A DNA stretch of 55,796 nucleotides from Clostridiaceae bacterium. Lineage in GTDB: Bacteria; Bacillota; Clostridia; Saccharofermentanales; DTU023. A program made the translations under genes and the position numbers. Below, in pieces: positions 26,565-35,307 of this stretch. Under the pieces are notes generated by a model that worked only from the letters and a program-made list of their open reading frames with translations, had not been told where the DNA came from and made no database searches. The first letter of the stretch is position 1. Every line of letters starts with the position of its first letter. Where the stretch lies: positions 1 through 55,796 of the forward strand of contig JAAZMK010000072.1 in the NCBI GenBank assembly GCA_012798865.1, written 5' to 3'.

Positions 26565-27470
26565 TCAGCCTCCGATCCGAATGTCCAGCCCCATCCGGCG
26601 ACCGAGAGCCGCCGCCTCGCTCATATCTTCCGGTGTCAGGGTCTTCAGGTGCTCCAGCGTATACGGCTGACCAAGCTTCGCATACTTGGCGCGTCCAAGT
26701 TGGTGGAATGGCAGCAATACATACGTTGTCACACCCAACGCAAGGGCAAGGTGAAAGATGCTCCGCAATGTAGGAAGGTCGTCGTTGTACCCGGGGATGA
26801 CCGCGGTGCGAAGCGTCACGTTGGCGCCGTCATCCATTAACTTGCCGATATTCGAAGTGACAAGATCAAGGTCGGCGCCCGTTTCGCGCAAAAGAACGTC
26901 GCGATCCGAGTGTTTCAAATCGATGTAAAAAAAGTCAACGTACGGCAACACGCTTTCCAACACTTTGTAGGAAAGTGCTGCCGTCGTTTCCACGCATGTT
27001 GTAAGACCCGCCTGTTTCGCTTGGGAAAGCAACACCTCCACCCCTTGCTGACAAAAGGGCTCTCCCCCCGAAAGTGTCAGACCGCCGCCCGTCGCGCGAT
27101 AATAATCGGCATCTTTCATCACGACGGCGAGAATCTCTTCGGACGACATAATCTCTGAGGAAAGGGAATACGCCCCACCGGGACAGACCGGTACACAGCG
27201 CCCGCACGAAATACATCGCGAGCGATCCACATGGAGTCGTCCTTCACGTAAGGAAAGCGCCTGTTGGGGGCAATGCGGCACACAGTTACCGCAAGCGACA
27301 CATCGCCTGCCATCGTGCAAGAGGACGGGGCGAAAAGGTTGCGTTTCGGGATTGCAACACCAAGCGCAGTGCAAAGGGCACCCTTGGAAAAAGACGACCG
27401 TGCGCAGTCCCGGACCGTCATGATAGGCGCCGCGTTCAATGCTGGTGACAAAAAACTTGGGATTATCCAT
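26565..27470 (-). CDS. Glycyl radical enzyme activating protein (radical SAM, PflA family)
   Basis: 301 residues. The radical SAM cluster motif is CPLHCAWC (Cys31, Cys35, Cys38) after the family start ERGAYHDGPGLRTVVFFQG. Two ferredoxin-like motifs follow at about 55-90 (CVACGNCVPHCP and CISCGRCVPVCP), as in activases of non-PFL glycyl radical enzymes. The block TLSGGEPFCQ corresponds to the SAM-binding GGE motif. It should remove a hydrogen from Gly735 of the adjacent enzyme to form the radical. It overlaps that gene by 8 bases, which fixes the pairing. Confidence 0.95.
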   Translation of the reverse strand: MDNPKFFVTSIERGAYHDGPGLRTVVFFQGCPLHCAWCCNPETQPFRPVLLHDGRRCVACGNCVPHCPQQALSLREGRLHVDRSRCISCGRCVPVCPGGAYSLSSEIMSSEEILAVVMKDADYYRATGGGLTLSGGEPFCQQGVEVLLSQAKQAGLTTCVETTAALSYKVLESVLPYVDFFYIDLKHSDRDVLLRETGADLDLVTSNIGKLMDDGANVTLRTAVIPGYNDDLPTLRSIFHLALALGVTTYVLLPFHQLGRAKYAKLGQPYTLEHLKTLTPEDMSEAAALGRRMGLDIRIGG

Positions 27471-29739
27471 AGAGCACTCGACTCATCAGCTCTTCCTGGA
27501 TATCAGTTTCGAGGTTGACGAACACCGCTGAGAACCCCGATACGCGGACAAGCAGATCGCGGTAAGCATCGGGATTCTTCACCGCTTTCTCAAGTTCCCC
27601 TCGATTCACGATCGTGACCATTAACTGGCATCCGCCGCGGTCGAAATAGACGCGGAACATTTTCTTGACCAAATCGCGGTGACCGTTGAAAAAATCAGGT
27701 GTGAACTTGATGTTCTGGAGACTGCCGCCGTGAAGTCCCGCATCAAAACGCGTCAGAGAATTGAGCATGGCGGTGGGACCGCTCGTGTTGGCGCCTCCTT
27801 GCGGATTGTTCGCGGGATTCATAAACTGCCCTTTTCTGCGTCCATCGTAGGATGCCGCCGTGCGCCGTCCCCACTCAGTATTCAACTGGTTATTGCTGAT
27901 GACGATCAGAAAATACGTCATGCCCGCGTTGATGCCTCGATCGCGAATGCCGTTTGCGACAAATTCAAATACTTCGTTTGCCATGGTGTCGGCTTCGTCG
28001 TTGTCGTTCCCGTATTTCGGCGCTTCCCAGAGATGTCGGCGAAGCAGCATGTTGCCGTCAAAATCGCGGTTGACAGCGTCTCGCAACGCCGAAAGTGTGA
28101 CCCGTTGATCTTCGAACACAACCTTTTTTATCGCCGTGAGGGAGTCAGACACGTTGATGTTGCCGTACGTTTCAACTGTTCCGCCCAGATACCTGATACC
28201 CCCGTCCAACACGGCTTTGCCGCGTTCAATGCAATCGTCCATCAAGATGCTTGTGAATAGGAATGAGACTTCCTGATTCATAACCTCGTAGGAGAGCAAT
28301 TGACTTTCAATCGAGAGATCAAAGTAATGGTCGAGGAGTCTCTTGTATTGAGAAAACAGCACATCGAAAGACCCAATCTCTTCCGCGGGAAGAAGCGGTA
28401 CACCGTCGCTTTTGTCGATGCCGTCCATCGGATCGACGCCGTTATTCAGCGCTATTTGAAGTATTTTTAATAGATTGATGCAAATATTCGGCGTGCCGAC
28501 GCTCTGTCCCTGAATGACAAATTCTCCGCACCCGAACGGCACGTACTGTTCCGCCGTTTTTTCATCGACACGCATCGCGCGCATGACGGCGGGGACATGG
28601 ACATCGTCGTTGTAAAGTGTCGGGTACGTCGCTCCGCTTCCGATCGCGTCAAGTGCGGCGTCGATGATGTCTTCAGGCGTTTCCCGATCGAACCGCAATG
28701 TGAATTGCGGCTCGACATACCGGCATGAATGAGCGACATCCATCGCGATTCTAGTGAAGATGTCGGCAGATTCAGGATCTCGGCGACCTCGACCGCCTAC
28801 GATAATGCGACCGTTCACCGTCGTGCGGCGGTTTTCGATCATCGTCCAAAGCGATTGAAGGAGAGAGAAAGCCTCGTCTTCCGTAAGACGCCCCATACGC
28901 AAATCGCGCGCGAGAAATGGACCGAGGACATCGTCCATGCGACCGTAATTGATAACGCCGGCGAGGAGCGCATAAAGCCAAAAGAGTTGTAAGGCTTCCA
29001 CGAAGGTTTCCGGTCGATCGTTTCGAATATGAAGGAGTGCCGCCTCCATGCGCAGAAGTTCTTCCCGCCGCTTAGGCGTCGAGCCCTCCATGGCGGTGCG
29101 GGTCTTGTCGGCGAGGTGGTCGCAGCACGAAGAGAATAAATCCAAGGAAGCCAGGGACGCCCGGTAAAAGTCGTTGTCTTCCAGTTTTTCTTGTTGTTCG
29201 CGAATGCGTTTTCGAAGACCGTCGATACCGAGTTCCATGAGCATGTGGTAATTGAGCATCATGCCGGAGAGCCGTGCCGTCACGATAAGAGGGTACTCAC
29301 AATCGATGAACATGCCGACTACGTCATCCTTTAAGGCCTGTCTGCAATACTTCGTTTTCAGATCGTGTTCAAGCCAGTAATCGTAAAGCGCATCGACGCG
29401 TTCGTGTTCGTCAGGGGGGAGGAGATCTTTAAAAGCGGTCAGCTTGTTAAACACGCAATAGTGACCTACGCCGCCGATGGAGGTCACGCAGCCGAAACCG
29501 ATCGGCAGAAAATCCAGTCTGCCCGCAAAGAGATCGTCAGGTTCAATTGAGCGAAAAAGCGCCGGATACAGGACGCGAAGACAGGCGATCTCTCGTTCCT
29601 CTCGCGATTTTCCCTCGTAGGCGCGATGTGTTGCCGTATAGCGCTCCATGAGCTCCAGTTGATCCATCGGCGACATTTCCGGAGGTATTTTGATGGAAAC
29701 AGCGACATTTTGCGGAGTTTCAACGCTGAACTTCGGCAT
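27463..29739 (-). CDS. Glycyl radical enzyme of unknown substrate (PFL-like/eliminase superfamily)
   Basis: 758 residues from the ATG at 29739, which overlaps the nanE stop (TGATG) with AAAGGAGT upstream; a longer frame would run 45 codons into nanE. The glycyl radical loop is RVSGFSAVF with Gly735. The thiyl radical site is PFGCGEFV with Cys404 and Glu406. Pyruvate formate-lyases have two adjacent Cys here. Cys-x-Glu is the pattern of the dehydratase/lyase branch (glycerol dehydratase, choline lyase, hydroxyproline dehydratase), but Gly between them is unusual, since Val is most common. Other family blocks are KYGNDNDEADTMA and YDGRRKGQ. Strictly anaerobic enzyme. Its operon mates nanE and manA suggest a carbohydrate-derived substrate. 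Annotations as formate acetyltransferase would be unsafe. Confidence 0.93.
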   Translation of the reverse strand: MPKFSVETPQNVAVSIKIPPEMSPMDQLELMERYTATHRAYEGKSREEREIACLRVLYPALFRSIEPDDLFAGRLDFLPIGFGCVTSIGGVGHYCVFNKLTAFKDLLPPDEHERVDALYDYWLEHDLKTKYCRQALKDDVVGMFIDCEYPLIVTARLSGMMLNYHMLMELGIDGLRKRIREQQEKLEDNDFYRASLASLDLFSSCCDHLADKTRTAMEGSTPKRREELLRMEAALLHIRNDRPETFVEALQLFWLYALLAGVINYGRMDDVLGPFLARDLRMGRLTEDEAFSLLQSLWTMIENRRTTVNGRIIVGGRGRRDPESADIFTRIAMDVAHSCRYVEPQFTLRFDRETPEDIIDAALDAIGSGATYPTLYNDDVHVPAVMRAMRVDEKTAEQYVPFGCGEFVIQGQSVGTPNICINLLKILQIALNNGVDPMDGIDKSDGVPLLPAEEIGSFDVLFSQYKRLLDHYFDLSIESQLLSYEVMNQEVSFLFTSILMDDCIERGKAVLDGGIRYLGGTVETYGNINVSDSLTAIKKVVFEDQRVTLSALRDAVNRDFDGNMLLRRHLWEAPKYGNDNDEADTMANEVFEFVANGIRDRGINAGMTYFLIVISNNQLNTEWGRRTAASYDGRRKGQFMNPANNPQGGANTSGPTAMLNSLTRFDAGLHGGSLQNIKFTPDFFNGHRDLVKKMFRVYFDRGGCQLMVTIVNRGELEKAVKNPDAYRDLLVRVSGFSAVFVNLETDIQEELMSRVLYG

Positions 29740-30488
29740 CAGTGCGCACTCCTTTCCGCATCGCGCCAGTTCGTTCGGAAACCGTTCATCAAATCGGTAA
29801 ACCGTTTCGCCGTAAGATGCGGTCTCGTAATGGCGCTTCCTACGACCACGGCGTGCGCGCCTAGATAGAGGCACTTGATCGCGTCTTCAGGCGTGTAGAC
29901 ATGTCCCTCCATAATCATGTACGTGTCATCGCCGAAATCTCGACACATGCGGGCGAACTCGCGTGCGTTAAAGTGCTCGATATCCCACGTCTCTTGGGTA
30001 TAACCGTAAAGAGTGGGCGCCACCATGTCGGCACCCAGTTCGATCGCGCGCGCCGCCTCTTCGTAATTTGAAATGTCCGCGAAAAAAATGGCATCCGGAA
30101 ACGCCTTGATTGCCTTGGGCAATAGTTCCCAAGCGGGACGTCCCTCCGCCGTAAGCTGATCGGTGCAGTCAAGTGCGATGATTTCCGCTCCAGCCTCGTA
30201 GACTTCGCGTACGGCGTCAAACGTGGGCGTAATAAAGACGTTGGATCCCTCATGCCACTGTTTGTAAAGACCGATCACGGGAAGATCGACGGCAGCCTTG
30301 ATGTCGCGAATCTGGCTTGGCGAGTTCGCACGGATGCCTACCGCGCCGCCCCACGCCGCAGCCTCCGCCATCTTGACATGCATATCCGGCGTGCTGATCG
30401 GATCGTCGTCCTGTACTTGACAGGACACAATGAGACCGTTTTTTAGCGATTCGATTAACGCTCTCTTTCGCGGATCATTCGTTTTCAT
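29739..30488 (-). CDS. nanE: N-acetylmannosamine-6-phosphate 2-epimerase
   Basis: 249 residues, RBS AGGAG. NanE converts ManNAc-6-P to GlcNAc-6-P. Family blocks are GGAVGIRAN, LPVIGLYKQ (Lys76, the likely proton-transfer lysine), FITPTFDAVREVYEAGAEIIALDCTDQL and GADMVAPTLYGYT, with IMEGHVYTPEDA and HAVVVGSAITRP at the end. Some positions differ from the most common sequence (LYKQWHEGSNV), so a related substrate is conceivable. First gene of the operon with the glycyl radical enzyme. GlcNAc-6-P would be the substrate of NagA encoded 5 kb away. Confidence 0.88.
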   Translation of the reverse strand: MKTNDPRKRALIESLKNGLIVSCQVQDDDPISTPDMHVKMAEAAAWGGAVGIRANSPSQIRDIKAAVDLPVIGLYKQWHEGSNVFITPTFDAVREVYEAGAEIIALDCTDQLTAEGRPAWELLPKAIKAFPDAIFFADISNYEEAARAIELGADMVAPTLYGYTQETWDIEHFNAREFARMCRDFGDDTYMIMEGHVYTPEDAIKCLYLGAHAVVVGSAITRPHLTAKRFTDLMNGFRTNWRDAERSAH

Positions 30489-30520
30489 ACAGTTGCTCCT
30501 GCTAATTTGTTCATAATATG

Positions 30521-30575
30521 AGTGTAGTACTTTGTGTTTGCAAAGTCAATCATTTATTTGCAAAAACGCGCAAAT
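30521..30575 (-). promoter_or_regulatory. Promoter of the nanE operon with phased TTTGCAAA operators
   Basis: On the minus strand TTGACT (30544-30549), a 17-bp spacer and TACACT (30521-30526). Two perfect TTTGCAAA palindromes (30537-30544 and 30557-30564) have centres exactly 20 bp apart. A half-site GCAAAT (30570-30575) follows with its centre 10 bp further. One palindrome lies in the promoter spacer, so binding there would block RNA polymerase. The DeoR-family regulator encoded just downstream (30660-31430) is the obvious candidate. Nothing else is seen in 30576-30659. Confidence 0.65.
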
Positions 30576-30659
30576 ATTAAACGCGGTGTTGTGATTGTCC
30601 TACACCACTGTGAAAGTGTTTTAGTGCGTTATGCTTAAGAAAGCGTCACAAATCAGATG

Positions 30660-31430
30660 TCATGTCTTTTCTTCAACGAACACGACGTTTGACGGGAATT
30701 CTTCTTCCGGCGGCGGTCCGTCAAGATAAACAGTTGTAAATGAATCTAAGCCTGCAATTCTACAAAGACCTACTTTAGACAGTTTGGAGCGATCGGCAAG
30801 AAGATATGCATCGGTGGCATTTTGAAGCGCGATCTGTTTGATGGCGGTCACGTCCATATCGGTTGCATAAACGGTGTTATTGTGGATATCAAGCCCCATA
30901 CAGCCGATGAAAGCATGATGCAAACCGAATTTTTTCAGTGCACACTCCGCGAGGGATCCGACAATCATTTGATCGGCGGGCATGTATCGACCGCCCACGA
31001 CGAAAACTTCCGCTCGCGCATTCGGTTTCATTTGACGCAAAACCATCGTATTGCATGTTACGATACGAATCGGCATGGCGAGCAGTATCGGCGCCAACGG
31101 TGCGATACTCGTACCCATATCCAGGAAAACACATTCACCGGGTTGTACAACCTCCGCAGCGGCACGGGCGACCATTTGTTTGGCTTCCGTATTCACCGTG
31201 TGCTTTGACTGCATCGACAGTTCTACCTGATAGTTATTCTCGAGATCTTCCTCCGAGCGAATGGCGCCGCCTTGTACGCGTCGAAGAGATCCTTGATTTT
31301 CAAGTTTTATGAAATCACGGCGAACGGTCGCTTCCGACACGTCAAGTTCGCGGGCGATGCTCTTGTAATCGATAATGCCCAACTCGTTCAGTCTTTTGAT
31401 GATGTAGAGTCGTCTCGCGGATGCAATCAT
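30660..31430 (-). CDS. DeoR-family transcriptional regulator
   Basis: 256 residues from the ATG at 31430 (GAGGAAAATAAAC upstream; a TTG five codons earlier overlaps this site). The N-terminal winged HTH reads LYIIKRLNELGIIDYKSIA, then SEATVRRDFIKLENQGSLRR, the classic DeoR start. The C-terminal sensor domain, of the ISOCOT fold, has DMGTSIAPLAP and FIGCMGLDIHNNTVYATD. Such regulators usually respond to a phosphorylated sugar. It is the last gene of the deoC-oxidoreductase-isomerase-ROK operon and faces the nanE promoter, which it probably controls. Confidence 0.93.
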   Translation of the reverse strand: MIASARRLYIIKRLNELGIIDYKSIARELDVSEATVRRDFIKLENQGSLRRVQGGAIRSEEDLENNYQVELSMQSKHTVNTEAKQMVARAAAEVVQPGECVFLDMGTSIAPLAPILLAMPIRIVTCNTMVLRQMKPNARAEVFVVGGRYMPADQMIVGSLAECALKKFGLHHAFIGCMGLDIHNNTVYATDMDVTAIKQIALQNATDAYLLADRSKLSKVGLCRIAGLDSFTTVYLDGPPPEEEFPSNVVFVEEKT

Positions 31431-31450
31431 GTTTATTTTCCTCAATATTT

Positions 31451-32395
31451 CTATATATCGCCTAGATAAGCCGCGCCAATCGTGCCCGCCGCATTGCCCA
31501 ATGCGGCTTTCTCGATGGGCGGCGCCCCGATGATGTCGTGGGCAAAGACGAATTGTTCGACTTTCTTGCGAACCGGCTCCAAAAGCGTGTCGCCTGCTCC
31601 CGACAACCCGCCTCCTAACAGCACAATTTCCGGACGGAATATATTGATGAAGCCACCGATTCCTGCTGCAAGATAGGTGCAGTATTGATCGACGACTCGC
31701 ATAGCGACGACATCGCCTTTACGTGCACAATCGAAAGCCGTGCGACCTGAGACGCCGCCATGTGCCGCGGCGTGCGCGTGCATCCGCGATTCGGGGTTTT
31801 TCGACATGGCTTCTTCCGTCTGACGGATCAGCGCCGTCACGGACGCGTAGGCTTCGAGGCATCCATCGATGCCACACGTACACGGTTCTCCTTCTGCGAC
31901 AAGAGGTGTGTGACCGAGTTCCGCACCCATACCGTCACCTCCGCTGAAAAGACGTCCGTTAATGATCAAGCCGCCGCCTACGCCTGTGCCCAACGTCAGC
32001 ATCAGTACATGGCGATAACCTTTCGCCGCGCCGGCGAGCATCTCTCCGACGACGGCGCAGTTGGCGTCGTTTTCGATAAAGACCGGCACGGGGATATGTT
32101 TCTCAAGTTCTTGCTTCAGCGGCATGTTCCGCCAATTTGTATTATTTGAAAAAACGAGAAGTCCCGTGTAGGGATTGATACAGCTGGGCGAACCGACGCC
32201 GACCGAAGGGAAGTCTTCCAAGCGTAGTCCTGCTTTCTCTGCCGCTATGCGCGCCGTTTCCGCCATATCGGCAACGACAAGCTCGAATCCTTCCACTGTC
32301 GGCTGCTGATGGCTGCAAATGACTTGATACGTTTCATCCACGATACCGACCTTGATGGCGGTGCCGCCTAGATCAATTCCGATCCGATACTGCAT
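31451..32395 (-). CDS. ROK-family sugar kinase
   Basis: 314 residues, RBS GAGGTG. Phosphate-1 motif IGIDLGGTAIK (5-15), catalytic Asp110 in FIENDANCAVVGE, LTLGTGVGGGLII for phosphate-2, and the ROK zinc site His162 with CTCGIDGC (Cys172, Cys174, Cys179). The E-x-G-H motif (ELGH) is kept, which is seen in glucokinases and N-acetylmannosamine kinases alike. With NanE and NagA nearby, ManNAc kinase or GlcNAc kinase is a reasonable guess, but glucose or another hexose cannot be excluded. 20 bases before the DeoR gene. Confidence 0.9.
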   Translation of the reverse strand: MQYRIGIDLGGTAIKVGIVDETYQVICSHQQPTVEGFELVVADMAETARIAAEKAGLRLEDFPSVGVGSPSCINPYTGLLVFSNNTNWRNMPLKQELEKHIPVPVFIENDANCAVVGEMLAGAAKGYRHVLMLTLGTGVGGGLIINGRLFSGGDGMGAELGHTPLVAEGEPCTCGIDGCLEAYASVTALIRQTEEAMSKNPESRMHAHAAAHGGVSGRTAFDCARKGDVVAMRVVDQYCTYLAAGIGGFINIFRPEIVLLGGGLSGAGDTLLEPVRKKVEQFVFAHDIIGAPPIEKAALGNAAGTIGAAYLGDI

Positions 32396-32483
32396 GTTGT
32401 CACCTCGTTATCAATGATCTTTTATTCTTTGTGCTTCTTCTGAGAAGATGACTTTAACTTTCTTTCCTTTGAACCGCTCTCGA

Positions 32484-33386
32484 CTACACACCGACGCGTT
32501 TCAACGTATCGACGATGAAACGTTTGGCTCGGTCGATATCCCCCTCATCCAAGTGCTCGATGATGAGCGGGATGTTGGGATTTTTTTCGGCAAGGCGCTT
32601 CACGTATAAATCGTAGTTAAGAATGCCCAGTCCGGCGGCTGGCAGCTCAACGGCGCCTGATCCGCGGAATGTGTGTGATGCGTCCGCATCGATATCGGCA
32701 TGTTTTTCGCCTAAATCCTCCGTCAGATTGATATCTTTGGCGTGGGCGATGACCATGTGGTCGCTTAAGCGGTCGAAGATATGGTTTAAAGTACCATCGA
32801 TATCTTTGATCGTGTTTTCGTCAAAATAGTTCGTCGGATCGCAAATGAGTCCGAGATGATCGCATCCCACTTCTTTGAACATCCGCTCGACCTGTTCGAC
32901 CGAGCCGATCACGTTATTGACGTAATTTTCGACGATGAATGTCGCGCCCCACTCTTTTGCGTACGCGACCAGATCTCGAATAATCTCAATGGTTTCTTCA
33001 AATACTTCGGGGCTTGCATTTTTGTCATGCCATACCCAATCGCTTTCTCGATTGTACGTGCCGGTTTCGCTGGCGACATAAGGACATCCGAGGTCGCGGG
33101 CGTAGCGCATCATCATCTTGAGGTAATCGATATTCTTCTTGCGGACATCCGGATCGGGATGAATGAAATTTGTGTAAGCGGATACCGCGACGATGGGAAG
33201 GTCGGCTTCTCGGAAAGCGTCACGTATTTCATTCGCCTTCTTTTTTGTGAGCGGCTCCTTTGCCGCATCGAAATCCTTAAACGTGACGTCCAGCTGGACA
33301 CAATTGAAGCCGGACGCTTTGATGCGGCGAATGACCTCCGCCATTGTGTAAGGATAGTACCCGGTAAAAATGCCAATGCTAATCAT
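32484..33386 (-). CDS. Sugar phosphate isomerase/epimerase-like TIM barrel (pair 4)
   Basis: 300 residues, RBS GAGGAG. AP_endonuc_2 barrel: the strands carrying the metal ligands are FIVENYVNN (Glu), LICDPTNYFD (Asp), VIAHAKDINL (His) and PLIIEHLDE (Glu). Starts 19 bases after the stop of the pair 4 oxidoreductase, the same order as pairs 1 and 3. The best guess is a keto-sugar isomerase or epimerase; the substrate is unknown. Confidence 0.87.
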   Translation of the reverse strand: MISIGIFTGYYPYTMAEVIRRIKASGFNCVQLDVTFKDFDAAKEPLTKKKANEIRDAFREADLPIVAVSAYTNFIHPDPDVRKKNIDYLKMMMRYARDLGCPYVASETGTYNRESDWVWHDKNASPEVFEETIEIIRDLVAYAKEWGATFIVENYVNNVIGSVEQVERMFKEVGCDHLGLICDPTNYFDENTIKDIDGTLNHIFDRLSDHMVIAHAKDINLTEDLGEKHADIDADASHTFRGSGAVELPAAGLGILNYDLYVKRLAEKNPNIPLIIEHLDEGDIDRAKRFIVDTLKRVGV

Positions 33387-33405
33387 AATGTCTCCTCTCT
33401 ATACT

Positions 33406-34509
33406 TTAAAAACCGAACTCGTCAAAGCGTACCGTTCGTTTCTCTTCAATGGATCGGTAGCATCCTTCCACGCACGCGATGGTCCGAACATTGTCGCGTG
33501 CGGAGATCTCTGGCTCATCATCCTGTTCAACGGCTCTGAGAAGGCTCGTCATCGTGCCTTCGAAGGCATCGGGAAACCAGACCGTATCCCAGACTGGGGC
33601 GATCCATTGGTGCGGATAATGTTTAGACGTGAATTGCAATGTTGACGGAGCGCGCATAGGGTAATCAGGCCAACCGATCGTGCCTTTGACCATGCCGTCC
33701 ATTCCCTCGACACGCCATTTTATGTAAATATCCTTTTCGCACGGTTCTTCCGGCCATGCCCACACGTCGTCAAGTGACGTCGCCAATAGATCGCTCGGAT
33801 ACTTGAACGTGAATTGCGTTATGCCGTCTACGTGCGGGAAACGAGTTCTCGGATCAGGGCGGCAAACACAAGTAATCTCTTCGGGATCGCCAAATAGGAA
33901 ACGAAATATGTCAACGTGGTGGATGCCCATGCTGAAGATTTCCAGTCGGTCATACTCCTCTAAAAAGGGTTGCCAGTGCGGGATCGCACGCATTTCAATC
34001 GTGGCGAGCACAGGCTCGCCGAGAATGCCTTCGTCGAGCAAATACTTTAGAGCGCGCATCGACTGATCACAGCGCATATTGGAATTGACGGCAATTTTCT
34101 TGTCACTTTCGTCGCCAAGACTCGCAATCTCTTTTGCATCTTCCAACGTCATCGCAACCGGTTTCTGACAAAGGATGCCCTTGATGTGGTCGCGTTTCAC
34201 CGCCTCGCGGACGATGTCAAGCTGTTGATCAGGCGGGTAGGCGATATCAAGTATCTCAATCGACTCGTCATCCAATAGCTCTCGCCATGTGTCGTACACA
34301 TTCGGGATCGCATGACGTTGGGCGACTGTCTCGGCGTGTGACGGCGTGCGCGACGCGATCGCCGCCGGTTGAAGCCCCGCATTGCGATATGCGACGAGAT
34401 GACAGTCCGCCATGATGAAACCGGCGCCGATACAACCGATCCGCCAGTCCTTTCTTTGAGGCGGTTCATATCGAGTCGCCTCAACCAACCGTTGCTCAAT
34501 AACGTTCAT
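33406..34509 (-). CDS. Gfo/Idh/MocA-family oxidoreductase (pair 4)
   Basis: 367 residues, RBS AAAGGAG. An N-terminal extension of about 22 residues precedes the Rossmann motif GCIGAGFIMADCHL (25-38). The usual EKP motif is altered to Gln115-Lys116-Pro117 (LCQKPVAMT). The lysine, which is thought to act in catalysis, is kept. The C-domain has FSMGIHHVDIFRFLFGD. Operon with deoC upstream and the isomerase downstream. The sequence is clearly different from the three oxidoreductases at 8-20 kb. Confidence 0.88.
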   Translation of the reverse strand: MNVIEQRLVEATRYEPPQRKDWRIGCIGAGFIMADCHLVAYRNAGLQPAAIASRTPSHAETVAQRHAIPNVYDTWRELLDDESIEILDIAYPPDQQLDIVREAVKRDHIKGILCQKPVAMTLEDAKEIASLGDESDKKIAVNSNMRCDQSMRALKYLLDEGILGEPVLATIEMRAIPHWQPFLEEYDRLEIFSMGIHHVDIFRFLFGDPEEITCVCRPDPRTRFPHVDGITQFTFKYPSDLLATSLDDVWAWPEEPCEKDIYIKWRVEGMDGMVKGTIGWPDYPMRAPSTLQFTSKHYPHQWIAPVWDTVWFPDAFEGTMTSLLRAVEQDDEPEISARDNVRTIACVEGCYRSIEEKRTVRFDEFGF

Positions 34510-34548
34510 CGGGTAGATTCTCCTTTCAAGAGTCTGTATATACGATGC

Positions 34549-35307
34549 TTATTTCGCCTCTCGCGCGGCGATTACGGAGGCAAGCTCCGTATTATCGGTG
34601 ATTTTGGGAAGAACCAATGTGCCTTCCGCCTCTCTTCGGTACGCGTCGTTCATAATCGTCTCGGTTCGTGTGCAGCCGAATCGCGATACGCCGACGGCAC
34701 AGACGATCAGTGCGTCGTCGAGAGTTCGTACGCCGCCGGCAGCTTTGACACGCATGGAAGACGGCGTATTGGCGCGCATCAGTTTCAGATCATGGACGGT
34801 CGCGCCGCCGGGCGCATAGCCGGTCGACGTCTTCGTAAAATCGGCACCGACGTCTGTACAAATACGGCATGCCAACAGTTTTTGCTCGTCAGTCAAATAG
34901 GCGTTCTCAAAAATAACCTTGACCAAAGCATCGGAAGCGTGTGCGGCGTCCACAACGGCACGCAAATCCTTACGCACATAGTCTAAGTTGTCGGAAAGAA
35001 GCCGTCCGATGTTCAAGACGACATCGACTTCCACACAGCCGTCATCGATGGCTTTTTGCGTCTCAAAGACTTTCGTCTCCGTATCGTTGGATCCGTGAGG
35101 AAAACCGACCACTGTCGTCAATTTAACGTCACTTCCCTTGAGGATATTCGCGGCGAATCGGACATCCGCCGGGCGAAGACAAACGGATACGCAACGATAC
35201 GTCATAGCCGTTTCGCATCCTTTTTCGATCGTATCCAATGTAAACGTCGGGTTGAGTAAAGAGACATCAATCATGTCGGCGATTTCTTGCGCAGTTACTT
35301 TATTCAT
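34549..35307 (-). CDS. deoC: Deoxyribose-phosphate aldolase family protein
   Basis: 252 residues, RBS GAGGAGG. Class I aldolase with the DeoC active-site set: Asp95 in VEVDVVLNIG, Lys130 in LVKVIFENAYLT and Schiff-base Lys159 in ADFTKTSTGYAPGGAT. DeoC cleaves 2-deoxyribose-5-phosphate to acetaldehyde and glyceraldehyde-3-phosphate. Here it heads an operon of sugar enzymes instead of a nucleoside operon (no deoB, pdp or cdd nearby), so it may act on another 2-deoxy sugar phosphate. The VGFPHGSN motif is normal for the family. Confidence 0.9.
   Translation of the reverse strand: MNKVTAQEIADMIDVSLLNPTFTLDTIEKGCETAMTYRCVSVCLRPADVRFAANILKGSDVKLTTVVGFPHGSNDTETKVFETQKAIDDGCVEVDVVLNIGRLLSDNLDYVRKDLRAVVDAAHASDALVKVIFENAYLTDEQKLLACRICTDVGADFTKTSTGYAPGGATVHDLKLMRANTPSSMRVKAAGGVRTLDDALIVCAVGVSRFGCTRTETIMNDAYRREAEGTLVLPKITDNTELASVIAAREAK

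Noticed and set aside
29740..29874. 45-codon N-terminal extension of the glycyl radical enzyme
   Set aside because: It lies fully inside nanE. The coupled ATG at 29739 with AAAGGAGT is the better start.
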